DNA of 64,000 nt from Mobilicoccus massiliensis (GTDB lineage Bacteria > Actinomycetota > Actinomycetes > Actinomycetales > Dermatophilaceae). This document shows, one piece after another, positions 41,148 through 51,619 of the stretch (its first letter is position 1; each line of letters opens with the position of its first letter). Location of the stretch: positions 62,001-126,000 of the forward strand of contig NZ_LN651325.1 of assembly GCF_000826525.2 (NCBI RefSeq), written 5' to 3'. Below the pieces are notes generated by a model. It did not search any database and had not been told where the DNA came from. It saw nothing but the letters and a program-made list of their open reading frames with translations. A program made the translations under genes and the position numbers.

Positions 41148-43094
41148 GTGACCACGGCCGAGCATCGAGCCCGCGATGCCGCCACCACCGACGCCGTCGA
41201 CACTGCCCGCTCCGCCGACAGCACCCGCGCCCTCGAGAACGCAGCCGACAGCGATACGGTCGATCAGGGGGGCACCGCCGGCGCTCTCGCCCCCGTCACC
41301 CGCGCGTGGCGGCGCCTGCAATCGGCGGTCCTGCGCCTGTGGCGCGGGGTGCGCCGCCTGTGGCGCACGAGCCTGCAGTTCCGGGTCGTGCTCACCACCA
41401 TGCTCATCGGCACCGTGGTGACGATCATCCTGCAGTCGTTCCTCTACGAGCGCATCGCCGACGCACTCGTCTCGGCGCGGATGGCCACGGCGCAGCAGGA
41501 GGCCGCCAACGGCGCGCGCGACATGCGCCTCAAGCTCGACAGCACCGATCAGACCGATCTCATGCGCATCCAGCAGGTCGCCGCCGACACGATGCGACAG
41601 CAGGAGAACCAGAGCTCCGACCAGACCCGCACCCTCATCCTCACCCGTGCGATCAACAACCAGCACGGGGTCGCCAACTGGACCACGATCTACGCCAACG
41701 TCCCGCTCACCGTCATCCCGCAGGAGCTGCGTCAGGCCATCGCGGACGACCCCAACCACCAGCAGGTGCAGATCGTCCCCGTGCCCGGGGAGAACGGGCG
41801 TGAGGTGCCCGCGGTCGTCGTCGGCACCCAGGTCCAGATTCCCGAGGCCGGCGCCTACGAGCTCTACTACATCTTCCCGATGCAGCGGGAGGAGGACGTG
41901 ATGTCGCGCGTGTGGCGCGTGTTCGTCGTCGGATCGGTCGCGTTGGTCGCGGCGCTCGGTCTCATCGCGTTCGTCGTCACGCGCATCGTCGTGGACCCGT
42001 TGCGGCAGGCCTCCGAGGTCGCCGGCCGGCTCAGCGACGGCCACCTCAACGAGCGCATGCTCGTGCGGGGTGAGGACGACATCGCGCGCCTCGCCACCGC
42101 GTTCAACGACATGGCCGAGCATCTCCAGCAACAGATCCGCCAGCTAGAGGACCTCTCGCGAGTGCAGCAGCGGTTCGTCTCCGACGTCTCGCACGAGCTG
42201 CGCACCCCACTGACGACGATCCACATGGCCTCCGAGCTCATCCACGACCAGCGCGACTCGTTCGACCCCGTCGTCGCCCGCTCGACCGAGTTGCTCCACG
42301 CCCAGGTCGAACGGTTCGAGGAGCTGCTGGCCGACCTGCTCGAGATCAGCCGCTTCGACGCCGGCGGAGCCGCGCTGGAGCTCGAGGCCACCGACCTGCG
42401 GATCGTCGTCGCGCGCGTCGTCGCCGGGGCCGAGCAGCTCGCCGAGGCACGAGGCAGTGACATCGTCGTCGCGGGCGACGAGAATCCGCACGTGGTCGCC
42501 GTCGACGGCCGCCGCGTCGAACGCATTCTGCGCAACCTCGTGGTCAACGCCGTCGAGCACGGCGAGGGCAGGCCCGTGACCATCGAGCTGGCCTCCGACC
42601 AGGACGCGGCCGCCGTCGTCGTCGCCGACGAGGGCATCGGCCTCGCCCCGGGGCAGGCCGCGCTCGTGTTCAACCGGTTCTGGCGCGCCGACCCCTCGCG
42701 CAAACGCACCACCGGCGGCACCGGTCTCGGCCTCGCGATCTCGCTCGAGGACGCCCACCTCCACCACGGACGGCTGGAGGCCTGGGGGGAGCCCGGCCGC
42801 GGTTCGCGGTTCCGGCTCACCCTGCCGCGCGTCGCCGGGAGCACGCCGGAGGGCTCACCTCTGCCCCTGGAGCCCCCGCACGCGCTGCCCGCCGCCGAAT
42901 CGCCCGATGCGAGCACGGAGTCCATCGGGAGCGGGATCGGGATCCGTAGCGGGGGCGGGGATGAAGGTGGGGACACGGACTCCACCCGCTCGCCGTCCGA
43001 CCCGGCCGCCTCGTCCCCGGCGCCCGGTGACCTCGAGGCCCGGCCCGCCGGTCGGGCGCCCGGCCCCGGCACGTCCCGCGGAGCCTCGTCGTGA
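41148..43094 (+). CDS. mtrB: sensor histidine kinase MtrB
   Basis: A 648-residue membrane kinase, partner of MtrA. Two transmembrane helices (about 79-99 and 257-280) flank an extracytoplasmic domain. A HAMP domain follows, then HisKA with the phospho-His at about 349 (VSDVSHELRTPLTT), then the HATPase with NAVEHGEG and DEGIGLAPGQ. The N-terminal 70 residues are polar and disordered, and the C-terminal roughly 80 residues are a Gly/Ser/Pro tail. The GTG at 41148 has only a weak GGGG upstream, but no earlier in-frame start exists after mtrA. The stop overlaps lpqB as GTGA. Confidence 0.93.
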   Translation: MTTAEHRARDAATTDAVDTARSADSTRALENAADSDTVDQGGTAGALAPVTRAWRRLQSAVLRLWRGVRRLWRTSLQFRVVLTTMLIGTVVTIILQSFLYERIADALVSARMATAQQEAANGARDMRLKLDSTDQTDLMRIQQVAADTMRQQENQSSDQTRTLILTRAINNQHGVANWTTIYANVPLTVIPQELRQAIADDPNHQQVQIVPVPGENGREVPAVVVGTQVQIPEAGAYELYYIFPMQREEDVMSRVWRVFVVGSVALVAALGLIAFVVTRIVVDPLRQASEVAGRLSDGHLNERMLVRGEDDIARLATAFNDMAEHLQQQIRQLEDLSRVQQRFVSDVSHELRTPLTTIHMASELIHDQRDSFDPVVARSTELLHAQVERFEELLADLLEISRFDAGGAALELEATDLRIVVARVVAGAEQLAEARGSDIVVAGDENPHVVAVDGRRVERILRNLVVNAVEHGEGRPVTIELASDQDAAAVVVADEGIGLAPGQAALVFNRFWRADPSRKRTTGGTGLGLAISLEDAHLHHGRLEAWGEPGRGSRFRLTLPRVAGSTPEGSPLPLEPPHALPAAESPDASTESIGSGIGIRSGGGDEGGDTDSTRSPSDPAASSPAPGDLEARPAGRAPGPGTSRGASS

Positions 43095-44905
43095 CCCCCC
43101 GGCTCGTCCCCGCGAACCTGCGCCGCACGCTCACGGTGACGGTCCTCGTCGCCGCGATGCTCCTTCTCGCCGCGTGCGGTGGCCTGCCCCGCAGCGGGCC
43201 GATCAACCGCGGTCTCGAGGTCGGGGTCACCAACTACCACCCCATCCGCCTGCAGTTCGAGGCGCCCACCCCGGGCGCCTCGCCGGTCCAGATCGTCCAG
43301 GGATTCCTCGCCGCGAGCTCCTCGACCGAGGACGACTACGCCGCCGCCCGCGCCTACCTCACCTCGCAGGCGTCGAAGGCGTGGCGACCCAAGGAGCAGG
43401 TGACGGTCTACGGCGACTCCGGCAACGTCTCGCTGAAGTCGAAGGACGGGGCGGTCGACCTCAGCACGTCGGTCGTGGCCCGGGTCGACGAGACCGGGCG
43501 CTATCTCGCGGCCTCCCCGGGCGAGGCCGTCGCCGCGACGCTCGGTCTCACCCAGGTCGAGGGCGAGTGGCGCATCTCCAGCGTGCCCGACGGGTTCGGG
43601 GTGTGGTTGAGCCGCTACTACTTCGAGAACGCGTTCGGGCAGTTCACGCTCGCCTACGCCGACCCCTTCGCGCAGATCCTCGTCCACGACTACCGCTGGT
43701 TCCCCCTAGGTCAAGGTCTGCCGACGAGCCTCGCGCGTGCGCAGCTCGCCCCGGTGCCGGGCTACCTCAAGGGCGCGGTCGTCACCGGATTCCCGCCGGG
43801 GACCGACCTCGCCGTCGACTCGGTGCCGATCGTCGACAAGGTGGCCCAGATCGAGCTCACCGAGCTCAACACCACCACCGACCAGCGCCGTGCGGCGCTC
43901 GCCCAGATCCTCGCCACCATGCGCCAGGTGCCGGGGGTGAGCGCGGTCGCGGTGTCCGTCGGCGGCACCCCCGTGCAGGTGCTGGGGATCCAGGGCCTCG
44001 CGACGAGCACCGAGGACTTCGGCTACACCTCCGCCGAGACCGCCCCCGCCGCGGTCGTCCTGCGAGACGGCGACCGCCTGCAGGCGACCGACTTCTCCGG
44101 GTGGCTGCGAGGCGGGGAGAACCAGCGCCCGGTCACCTCGAGCCTGCCGGCCGTGTCGCCGAAGTGGGAGGCGCTCGCGGTCTCGGAGAAGCTCGACGAG
44201 GTCAGCGGGGTCAGCCACGACAGGGCGACGCTCTACCGGTGGACACCGCGCGGAGGCGGCAGCCCGCCGCCGTTCGGCTCCTCGCTCACCGACCCCGCCA
44301 TCGATCAGCGCGGCCGCACCTGGGTCGGCGGCATCGGAACCGACCGGGCCCCCCGCATCTGGTGGGTCGCGAACGGTGCCGTCGCCGGCACGCCGCCCGC
44401 CCCGATCGAGGCGCCCTGGCTCGAGGGCAAGGTGGTCGCCGTGCGGCCCTCGCCGGGAGCCAGGCGGCTGGCCGTGGCCCTCGCCGACCCCGCGGGCACG
44501 ACGTCGGTGTACGTCGCTGGCGTCTCCGTCGGGCAGGGCGGATCGCCGGTCTCGCTCGGCAAGCCCTGGCGCGTCGCCGCCGGGCTCTCGCAGCTGCGCG
44601 ACCTCACCTGGGCCGACGGCGGCTCGCTCGCGGCCGTGACCGCATGGGAGAGCTCCGAGGTGCGGCCGACGATCCTGCCGCTCGGCGGCCCGATCGAACC
44701 GCTGCCGCCGGTACGCGACGTCGTGCAGATCGCCACCGCGGGCGGCGACGGCCAGCCGCGCTGGGGGCGCTCTGCGGCCGACCGCCGCTCGACGCGCTTT
44801 CGGGGGGTGCTCGTCGTCACCTCCACCGGCGCCGTGTGGCGACGGGTGGGCAATGCCTGGCAGAGCCGCGGCCACGTCGACGAGCTCATCGTCCCGGGGT
44901 TCTGA
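43091..44905 (+). CDS. lpqB: lipoprotein LpqB, MtrAB accessory protein
   Basis: A 604-residue lipoprotein. The N-terminal signal ends in the lipobox LLAAC (Cys lipidation), followed by GGLPRSGP. The GerMN domain occupies the middle (about residues 190-300), and a beta-propeller-like C-terminal domain follows (WTPRGGGSPPPFGSS, TWVGGIGTDR). LpqB binds the MtrB extracellular domain in mycobacteria and tunes MtrA phosphorylation. It is coupled to mtrB by a 4-nt overlap. Confidence 0.93.
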   Translation: MTPRLVPANLRRTLTVTVLVAAMLLLAACGGLPRSGPINRGLEVGVTNYHPIRLQFEAPTPGASPVQIVQGFLAASSSTEDDYAAARAYLTSQASKAWRPKEQVTVYGDSGNVSLKSKDGAVDLSTSVVARVDETGRYLAASPGEAVAATLGLTQVEGEWRISSVPDGFGVWLSRYYFENAFGQFTLAYADPFAQILVHDYRWFPLGQGLPTSLARAQLAPVPGYLKGAVVTGFPPGTDLAVDSVPIVDKVAQIELTELNTTTDQRRAALAQILATMRQVPGVSAVAVSVGGTPVQVLGIQGLATSTEDFGYTSAETAPAAVVLRDGDRLQATDFSGWLRGGENQRPVTSSLPAVSPKWEALAVSEKLDEVSGVSHDRATLYRWTPRGGGSPPPFGSSLTDPAIDQRGRTWVGGIGTDRAPRIWWVANGAVAGTPPAPIEAPWLEGKVVAVRPSPGARRLAVALADPAGTTSVYVAGVSVGQGGSPVSLGKPWRVAAGLSQLRDLTWADGGSLAAVTAWESSEVRPTILPLGGPIEPLPPVRDVVQIATAGGDGQPRWGRSAADRRSTRFRGVLVVTSTGAVWRRVGNAWQSRGHVDELIVPGF

Positions 44906-45054
44906 CCGCGCCGCACCCACCTTCGTGGCGTCTCCTTCCCACCTCCACCTCTGGGTCCCCATCGCCGCACACACCCCACGACGTCGGAGGCCGGTCGTCC
45001 ACAGGCAGGCCGGGGCGTCTCCCACACGCGAGGGAGATCGGGCAGGGTCGAGTC

Positions 45055-45861
45055 ATGCGGACGCCTCTGCGCGGGGGCGCGGCCGGTCTCCTGCGTGCGA
45101 CGAGAGGTGTCCTCGCGGCCACCGGCGCGCTCGTCGATCTCGCGGTGCCGGTCTGGTGCGGCGGCTGCACGGCGCCCGGAACTCCGTGGTGCCCCGACTG
45201 CGCCCGTGAGCTGGACCGGGCGGCCGCCTATCCCCGCCTCGTCGCCGGGCCCGCCGGAACCGCCTGCGCTCCCGAGGGGTTCGTCGTCGCCGCTGCGCCC
45301 TACGCCGGGGTCGTGCGTCATGCCGTCGCCGCGTTCAAGGACGGGGAGCGCCGCGACCTCGCCTCCGTGCTCGCGCCACCCCTACGGGCCGCGATCGTCA
45401 CCGCCGTCGCGCTCGCCGCCGACCGCGCACCCCTGAGCGAGGACGTCCTGGCGGTCGTGCCCGCACCGTCGTCCCGACGGTCGAGGCGCGTACGAGGCGA
45501 CGTCCCCACCCACGTGCTCGCCCGGCAGGCCCTCGCGGGGGTGGAGGTGCTCACCGGCCGACCGTGCGCGTGGGCGCCGGTCCTGCGACACGCCCGGGCC
45601 GTGTCCGATCAGGCTCGTCTCACCCGGGCCGAACGTGCCGCCAACACCGAGCGCGCGTACGTCTCGACCGACGCCGGGTCGTTGTGCGGTCGCGACGTGC
45701 TCGTCGTCGACGACGTCGTGACGAGCGGGGCGACGGCACGCGAGTGCGTCCGGGCGCTGCGCGCGGCCGGGGCCCGCCCGATCGCGGTCGCGGCGCTCGC
45801 CTCGACCCCTCGTCACGCGGCCACGGCCGGGGCACCCGATCGCGCCGATATGTACTCATGA
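45055..45861 (+). CDS. comF: ComF family phosphoribosyltransferase-like protein
   Basis: A 268-residue ComF-family protein. An N-terminal zinc motif (CGGCTAPGTPWCPDC) precedes a type I phosphoribosyltransferase domain with VLVVDDVVTSGATA, the PRPP loop. In competent bacteria ComFC takes part in DNA uptake. In non-competent actinobacteria the role is unclear. The start at 45055 is the first ATG that keeps the Cys motif near the N-terminus. It stands between lpqB and hpf, the same order as in M. tuberculosis. Confidence 0.9.
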   Translation: MRTPLRGGAAGLLRATRGVLAATGALVDLAVPVWCGGCTAPGTPWCPDCARELDRAAAYPRLVAGPAGTACAPEGFVVAAAPYAGVVRHAVAAFKDGERRDLASVLAPPLRAAIVTAVALAADRAPLSEDVLAVVPAPSSRRSRRVRGDVPTHVLARQALAGVEVLTGRPCAWAPVLRHARAVSDQARLTRAERAANTERAYVSTDAGSLCGRDVLVVDDVVTSGATARECVRALRAAGARPIAVAALASTPRHAATAGAPDRADMYS

Positions 45862-45910
45862 CCTGCGCCGCGCCGCGCCGGTATCACTTCCCCGCCACAC
45901 CTTCGTCGTC

Positions 45911-46072
45911 TACGGTTCAGGTAGGTGTCCGACGCAGGGCACCGCCCGTGGTTCTCCCCGACCCCGTCGTGGGCGACGACGTCTTCGGACCTCCCCGCCC
46001 CCGCGGTCGCGGCGGTCGACGAAGGAGGTGATGAGGTTCCCTCACCCGGGCTCGTGCGAGCCCGTCATCACC
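45911..46072 (+). promoter_or_regulatory. hpf promoter and structured leader
   Basis: TACGGT (45911-45916) is a likely -10. Before hpf, GGTGATGA (46027-46034) pairs with TCATCACC (46065-46072), enclosing an inner 8-bp hairpin CGGGCTCG-TG-CGAGCCCG (46047-46064). The outer arm overlaps an AAGGAGG sequence that is not next to a used start codon. Confidence 0.55.
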
Positions 46073-46094
46073 GAAGAGTCACAGGAGGAATCCC

Positions 46095-46751
46095 GTGGAG
46101 ATCATCGTCACCGGCCGTCAGATCAAGGTCTCTGACCGCTTCCGAGAGGTTCTCGAGGACAAGCTCGCCAAGGTCGAGCAACTCGCGCCCCGCACCCAAC
46201 GGGTGGAGGTCGTGCTCAGCCACGAGACCACCCGAGGCGCGCCCAAGGGCAGCGAGCGACTCGAGATCACGTGTCTGGCCAAGGGCCCCGTGGTTCGCGC
46301 CGAGGCGTACTCGGAGGACAAGTACACAGCTCTCGACCTCGCCCTCGCCAAGCTGACCGAGCGGCTCCGTCGGGTCGGTGACCGCCGCAAGGTCTCCCGA
46401 CGCCGCGGTGGACCCGACCTGCAGACCGCCGTCGCCGGACTCGAGATCGCCGAGATGGGCGGTCCGGAGCCGCAGGCGCCCGAGGAGAGCCCCGCCCCCG
46501 CCGGTGACGTGAGTCATCGCATCCCCGCTCAGGGCGACTCGCCCATCGGGGTACGCGAGAAGATCCACGCCTCCGCCCCGATGACCCTCGAGCAGGCGCT
46601 CTCGGAGATGGAGCTCGTCGGGCACGACTTCTACCTCTTCCACGACATCGACACCGACCACCCGAGCGTCGTCTACCGGCGTCGCGGGTGGGACTACGGC
46701 GTCATCCACCTCGAGGTCTCGCACGAACAGCAGGAGGCGCAAGCGGTCTGA
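46095..46751 (+). CDS. hpf: ribosome hibernation-promoting factor, long form
   Basis: A 218-residue long HPF. It has the N-terminal S30AE fold (TGRQIKVSDRFREVLEDKL, then VEVVLSHE and RAEAYSEDKYTALDLALAKLTERL) and the C-terminal dimerisation domain (PMTLEQALSEMELVGHDFYLFHDIDT). It binds 30S subunits and forms inactive 100S ribosome dimers in stationary phase or hypoxia. AGGAGG lies 6 nt before the GTG. The leader is structured. It is near secA, as is usual. Confidence 0.93.
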   Translation: MEIIVTGRQIKVSDRFREVLEDKLAKVEQLAPRTQRVEVVLSHETTRGAPKGSERLEITCLAKGPVVRAEAYSEDKYTALDLALAKLTERLRRVGDRRKVSRRRGGPDLQTAVAGLEIAEMGGPEPQAPEESPAPAGDVSHRIPAQGDSPIGVREKIHASAPMTLEQALSEMELVGHDFYLFHDIDTDHPSVVYRRRGWDYGVIHLEVSHEQQEAQAV

Positions 46752-46838
46752 CCCCATGACTCGTCTCCACCGGGCGGGGTCGGCGCAGCGGCGCCGGCCC
46801 CGCCCGTGTGCTGCCGAGCGCGTGCCATGATGGCCGGC

Positions 46839-47528
46839 GTGAGCAGCGACACCTCGAGGCGCGGGGGCACCGGGAGCCGTCCCACGCGGGTCGTCGTCGT
46901 CGACGATCATGTGCTCTACCGCCGCGGGCTCGAGGTGGTGCTCGGCACGGAGGACGATCTGGAGATCGTGGGGGAGGCCGCCAACGGCGTCGACGCGGTC
47001 GAGCAGGTGCGTGAGGTGCGCCCCGACGTCGTCCTCATGGACGTGCGCATGCCCGGGGGAGACGGCATCGAGGCGTGCCGAGCGATCCGCGACCTCGGTT
47101 ACGGCACGCGGGTCGTCATGATCACGACCTCGGAGGACGAGAAGGACCTCGTCGCCGCGATCCGCGCCGGCGCCAGGGGGTATCTGCTCAAGGACGCGCC
47201 GCCCGAGACGATCATCGACGGCATCCGCGCGGTGCGAGAAGGGCAGTCCCTCCTGTCGCCCGAGCTCGCCTCGACGTTGCTCGAGGAGTTCTCGGCGATG
47301 GTCTCGAGCGAGGAACGCCGCGAGGACCCCACGACCGCGCTCACGGAGCGGGAACGGCAGGTGCTCGGCGTGCTCGGCGAGGGCCTGACGAACCGCGAGA
47401 TCGGGGGCCGGCTCTTCATCAGCGAGAACACCGTGAAGAACCACGTGCACAACATCCTCGACAAGCTGGGCCTGCATTCGCGCACCGAGGCGGCCCTCTA
47501 CGCCGTGCGGCGCCGACGCGACTCCTGA
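46839..47528 (+). CDS. NarL/LuxR-type response regulator
   Basis: A 229-residue two-component regulator. The receiver domain has VVVDDHVLYRRGLE and the phosphoacceptor Asp in VLMDVRMPGGDG, with Lys in YLLKDAPPE. The C-terminal LuxR helix-turn-helix contains LTERERQVLGVLGEGLTNREIG and SENTVKNHVHNIL. No cognate kinase is adjacent, so it is an orphan here. I chose the GTG at 46839 because CATGAT ends 7 nt before it (leaderless type). ATGs at 46827 and 46830 are alternatives. Confidence 0.9.
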   Translation: MSSDTSRRGGTGSRPTRVVVVDDHVLYRRGLEVVLGTEDDLEIVGEAANGVDAVEQVREVRPDVVLMDVRMPGGDGIEACRAIRDLGYGTRVVMITTSEDEKDLVAAIRAGARGYLLKDAPPETIIDGIRAVREGQSLLSPELASTLLEEFSAMVSSEERREDPTTALTERERQVLGVLGEGLTNREIGGRLFISENTVKNHVHNILDKLGLHSRTEAALYAVRRRRDS

Positions 47529-47574
47529 CCGGCCCCGAAATGTGTGCCCGCCCGGCGCATGGCAGGGTGGAGGA

Positions 47575-47859
47575 ATGAGTGACGTACAGGTGACACGTAA
47601 CGACGACGCCGGCCGCTACGAGGCCCACCTCGACGGACAGCTCGCGGGGTTCGCGGAGTTCCGGCGCGGCGACGGCACGATCGAGTTCCCCCACACCGTC
47701 ACCGAGCCGGAGTTCGGCGGTCGCGGTGTGGCCTCGGCCCTCGCGCGCACGAGTCTCGACGACGCCCGTGCCGAGGGCCTGAGCGTCATCCCGTCGTGCT
47801 CGTTCTACGCGGGCTGGATCTCCAAGCACCCCGACTACCAGGACCTCGTCGCGTCCTGA
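47575..47859 (+). CDS. small GNAT-fold N-acetyltransferase (YjdJ-like)
   Basis: A 94-residue minimal GNAT protein. EFPHTVTEPEFGGRGVASALARTSLDDAR contains the GGRGVA acetyl-CoA loop, followed by IPSCSFYAGWISKHPDYQDLV, a strong hallmark of the short YjdJ/Gcn5-related family. These proteins lack the outer strands of full GNATs, and their substrates are unknown. CAGGGT ends 6 nt before the ATG, and GGAGG overlaps the same space. Confidence 0.88.
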   Translation: MSDVQVTRNDDAGRYEAHLDGQLAGFAEFRRGDGTIEFPHTVTEPEFGGRGVASALARTSLDDARAEGLSVIPSCSFYAGWISKHPDYQDLVAS

Positions 47860-47988
47860 CGGTGAGCGGCCTCGTCGGGCCCTCGGGCCCGGGGCCGAGA
47901 CGAATCCCGTGGTCCTCGAACGGGCTTGACGCGCCGTGATGCGTCCCGGCCTGGGCCGACGGTGTCCGGTTGCCGGTCCACCAGCGTT

Positions 47989-47994
47989 TACCCT
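47989..47994 (+). promoter_or_regulatory. -10 element of secA
   Basis: TACCCT. It predicts a leader of about 65 nt before the secA GTG. GGCGCC repeats in the leader could pair. Confidence 0.5.
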
Positions 47995-48068
47995 GGAAGG
48001 ACCACCGAGTACGGCGCCGGACAGTTCGTAGGGGTCAGGCGCCGTTCACATGCGCAAGGAGTCAGGCC

Positions 48069-50801
48069 GTGCCGAAGATCGTCGACCGAATCCTGCGAGC
48101 CGGAGAAGGACGGGTCGTCAAACGACTCGAAGGCATCGCGGCCCAGGTCAACGCCATCGAAGAGGACTTCGAGAAGCTCAGCGACGCCGAGCTGCGCGCA
48201 GAGACCGACGTCTTCAAGCAGCGCGTGGCCGACGGCGAGTCGCTCGACGCCATCCTCCCCGAGGCGTTCGCGGCGGTGCGGGAGGCGAGCAAGCGCACGC
48301 TGGGCAAGCGCCACTTCGACGTGCAGATCATGGGCGGCGCGGCCCTTCACCAGGGCAACGTCGCCGAGATGAAGACCGGTGAGGGAAAGACCCTGGTGGC
48401 CACCCTGCCGAGCTACCTCAACGCGCTCGGCGGCAAGGGTGTCCACGTCGTCACGGTCAACGACTACCTCGCCGAGTACCAGTCCGAGCTCATGGGCCGC
48501 GTGCACCGCATGCTCGGCATGGAGACGGGTGTGATCCTCGCTCACATGACTCCGGCGCAACGCCGTGAGGAGTACGCGAAGGACATCACCTACGGCACGA
48601 ACAACGAGTTCGGGTTCGACTACCTGCGCGACAACATGGCCTGGCAGATGGCCGATCTCGTGCAGCGCGGCCACAACTTCGCCATCGTCGACGAGGTCGA
48701 CTCCATCCTCATCGACGAGGCCCGCACGCCCCTCATCATCTCGGGCCCCTCCGACGCGGCGACCAAGTGGTACACCCAGTTCGCCCGGCTCGTGCGGCAT
48801 CTCGAGCGCGGCACCCCCGCCGACCGCATGCGCGGCATCCCCTCGACCGGCGACTACGAGGTCGACGAGAAGAAGAAGACCGTCGGCATCCTCGAGCCCG
48901 GCATCGAGAAGATCGAGGACCTGCTCGGCATCGACAACCTCTACGAGGCCGTCAACACCCCGCTCATCGGCTACCTCAACAACGCGATCAAGGCCAAGGA
49001 GCTCTTCAAGCGCGACAAGGACTACGTCGTCATGGACGGCGAGATCCTCATCGTCGACGAGCACACGGGCCGAATCCTGCGCGGACGCCGCTACAACGAG
49101 GGCATGCACCAGGCCATCGAGGCCAAGGAGGGGGTGGAGATCCAGAACGAGAACCAGACCCTGGCCACCGTCACCCTCCAGAACTACTTCCGTCTCTACG
49201 ACAAGATCTCGGGCATGACCGGTACGGCCCAGACCGAGGCCGCCGAGCTGCACCAGATCTACAAGGTGGGCGTCGTGCCCATCCGCACCAACCGGCCCAT
49301 GGTGCGCAAGGACCAGCCCGACCTCGTGTACCGCACCGAGAAGGCGAAGTTCGACGCGGTCGTCGAGGACATCGTCGAGCACCACGCCAAGGGGCAGCCG
49401 GTACTCGTCGGCACGACGAGCGTCGAGAAGAGCGAGTACCTCAGCACGCAGCTCGAGCGGCGCGGGGTGGCGCACGCGGTGCTCAACGCCAAGCACCACG
49501 AGCACGAGGCGAACATCGTCGCCGAGGCCGGCCGCAAGGGCGCGGTGACCGTGGCGACCAACATGGCCGGCCGCGGCACCGACATCATGCTCGGCGGCAA
49601 CCCCGAGTTCCGCGCGGTCGCCGCGCTCAAGGCCCGCGGCCTTTCCCCGGAGGAGACCCCCGAGGAGTACGAGGCCGCGTGGGACGAGGCGTTCGCCGCG
49701 GCCGAGCACGCCGTCGAGCGCGAGCACGACGAGGTCACGCAGCTCGGTGGCCTCTACGTGCTCGGCACCGAACGCCACGAGTCGCGCCGCATCGACAACC
49801 AGCTCCGCGGACGCTCGGGGCGCCAGGGCGACCCGGGGGAGTCCCGGTTCTACCTGTCGCTGCAGGACGACCTCATGCGCATGTTCAACGCGGGCATGGT
49901 CGACCGCTTCATGACCTCGGCCGGCCTCGAGGACTCGGTGCCGATCGAGTCCAAGATGGTCAGCCGCTCGATCCAGAGCGCGCAGACGCAGGTCGAGGGC
50001 CGCAACTTCGAGATCCGCAAGAACGTCCTCAAGTACGACGACGTGCTCAACACCCAGCGCAAGGTCATCTACGCCGAGCGGCGCCGCGTGCTCGAGGGCG
50101 AGGACCTCACCGAGCAGATGCGCTACTTCCTCACCGACGTCGTCGAGGGGTACGTCACGGCGGCGACGGCCGAGGGCTTCGCCGAGGACTGGGATCTCGA
50201 GGAGCTGTGGACCGCCTGCGGCACGCTCTACCCCATGGGCGTCACCCTGGACGAGGTGCTCGACTCCGCGGGCGGCCTGCCCGGCATCGACCCGCAGGTG
50301 CTCAAGGACGAGCTGTTGAGCGACGCCCACCGCGCGTTCGACGCCCGTGAGGAGCAGCTCGGTCCGCGTGGCACCCGTGAGGTGCAGCGCCGCGTCGTGC
50401 TGTCGGTGCTCGACCGCAAGTGGCGCGAGCACCTCTACGAGATGGACTACCTCCAGGAGGGCATCGGCCTGCGCGCCATGGCCCAGCGCGACCCGGTGGT
50501 GGAGTACAGCCGCGAGGGCTACCAGATGTTCAACGCGATGCTCGACAGCATCAAGGAGGAGTCGGTCGGCTACTTCTTCAACGTCGACGTGCAGATCGAC
50601 GAGAGCCAGCTGCCGCCGGAGGAGGGCGACGACGCCGGGGTGGCCGTGCGAGGCGAGGGCCTCGACGGGCCGCGCAAGGAGCGTCTGCACTACTCCGCAC
50701 CTGCCGAGGACGGCTCGGTCGAACAGCACGACGACGACAGCAACCGCGATCGCAAGTCCCGGCGGGCCGCGAAGCGCGCACAGCGCAAGAAGGGTCGCTG
50801 A
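48069..50801 (+). CDS. secA: preprotein translocase ATPase SecA
   Basis: A 910-residue SecA1. DEAD motor motifs are [11 protein letters not shown] (Walker A), [20 protein letters not shown] (Walker B and neighbours), [14 protein letters not shown] and NMAGRGTDI, with the arginine finger segment [11 protein letters not shown]. The C-terminus is a charged Arg/Lys tail without the Cys-rich SecB/zinc motif, as usual in actinobacteria. AAGGAG lies 7 nt before the GTG. It drives Sec export, including the signal-peptide proteins in this window. Confidence 0.97.
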   Translation: MPKIVDRILRAGEGRVVKRLEGIAAQVNAIEEDFEKLSDAELRAETDVFKQRVADGESLDAILPEAFAAVREASKRTLGKRHFDVQIMGGAALHQGNVAEMKTGEGKTLVATLPSYLNALGGKGVHVVTVNDYLAEYQSELMGRVHRMLGMETGVILAHMTPAQRREEYAKDITYGTNNEFGFDYLRDNMAWQMADLVQRGHNFAIVDEVDSILIDEARTPLIISGPSDAATKWYTQFARLVRHLERGTPADRMRGIPSTGDYEVDEKKKTVGILEPGIEKIEDLLGIDNLYEAVNTPLIGYLNNAIKAKELFKRDKDYVVMDGEILIVDEHTGRILRGRRYNEGMHQAIEAKEGVEIQNENQTLATVTLQNYFRLYDKISGMTGTAQTEAAELHQIYKVGVVPIRTNRPMVRKDQPDLVYRTEKAKFDAVVEDIVEHHAKGQPVLVGTTSVEKSEYLSTQLERRGVAHAVLNAKHHEHEANIVAEAGRKGAVTVATNMAGRGTDIMLGGNPEFRAVAALKARGLSPEETPEEYEAAWDEAFAAAEHAVEREHDEVTQLGGLYVLGTERHESRRIDNQLRGRSGRQGDPGESRFYLSLQDDLMRMFNAGMVDRFMTSAGLEDSVPIESKMVSRSIQSAQTQVEGRNFEIRKNVLKYDDVLNTQRKVIYAERRRVLEGEDLTEQMRYFLTDVVEGYVTAATAEGFAEDWDLEELWTACGTLYPMGVTLDEVLDSAGGLPGIDPQVLKDELLSDAHRAFDAREEQLGPRGTREVQRRVVLSVLDRKWREHLYEMDYLQEGIGLRAMAQRDPVVEYSREGYQMFNAMLDSIKEESVGYFFNVDVQIDESQLPPEEGDDAGVAVRGEGLDGPRKERLHYSAPAEDGSVEQHDDDSNRDRKSRRAAKRAQRKKGR

Positions 50802-50861
50802 GCCGGGCGGGCATCGACGAGGCCTGCCTCGTCGGCTGACGACGACGAGACGGGCGCCGGT

Positions 50862-51452
50862 TCAGCCGATCTCACACGCCGTGACGAGCCACCGTCCGTC
50901 GAGTCCTTCGAGGCGCAGGGCCATGGCGCGCACGCGATGGTGGTCGTCGATGACCGCGCTCGCCTCGACGACCGAGACGTGACCCGGAAGGACGGTGGCG
51001 ACGACGCGCCGCAGCCGCACCGGCCGACGGGTCGCGCCTCCGCGGCGCGCGGCTCGGCCCGAGCGGCGGACGATGGAATCGTGGACGTCGGGCGCCAGCC
51101 ACCGCATGACCTGGGTGGCCGGGCGAGCACCCGTCGCGGCCTCGTACAACGCGACCGCGACCCCACGCACCCACAGTTCGGCGTCGGGCAGCCCCGACAG
51201 ATCGGTGTGGGTCGGGCCGAAGTCGTCGACGAGCCGCAGCCGTGCACGCCGCGATGTCCCCGACCGTCGCCCGGAGGCATCCCCGGCGGTCGCCGCGGCC
51301 GCGTCGACCGGAGTGCTCCTGCTCGGACGCGCCGCGGGCCACGGCGGCGTGCCCACCGCCTGCGCCAGGGGGCGCATGCGGATGGGCAACGGGTGCCGAC
51401 CCGCGTCGTGGGCGGAGGCGTACTCGCCGAAGTCCGGCGCGGCAGTGGACAT
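50862..51452 (-). CDS. Rv3235 family protein
   Basis: A 196-residue protein of unknown function with a disordered N-terminus. The conserved C-terminal domain includes LWVRGVAVALYEAATGARPATQVMRWL and RRVVATVLPGHVSVVEASAVI...RVRAMALRLEGLDGRWLVTACEIG. This matches the actinobacterial Rv3235 family, which also lies near secA in mycobacteria. AGGAG lies 5 nt before the ATG. It converges with secA. Confidence 0.85.
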   Translation of the reverse strand: MSTAAPDFGEYASAHDAGRHPLPIRMRPLAQAVGTPPWPAARPSRSTPVDAAAATAGDASGRRSGTSRRARLRLVDDFGPTHTDLSGLPDAELWVRGVAVALYEAATGARPATQVMRWLAPDVHDSIVRRSGRAARRGGATRRPVRLRRVVATVLPGHVSVVEASAVIDDHHRVRAMALRLEGLDGRWLVTACEIG

Positions 51453-51619
51453 GGCGACTCCTGGGGTGAGGACGTGGGGGCTGCGAGCGCCTGAGCGCTG
51501 CTTGTGTCAAGTATGCGCCCGGGGTGACGACCCACGCGGCCGGCAGCGCCTCGGGCCCTGTGGGTAACCGACCGATGCGCGCGCGGGGCGGGCCGCGCCA
51601 CCCGTGGCACGATGGCGGC

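Noticed and set aside
46031..46100. Leader peptide starting at the ATG in AAGGAGGTGATG before hpf
   Set aside because: The ATG is only 2 nt from the Shine-Dalgarno core, and the sequence is better explained as the arm of a hairpin.
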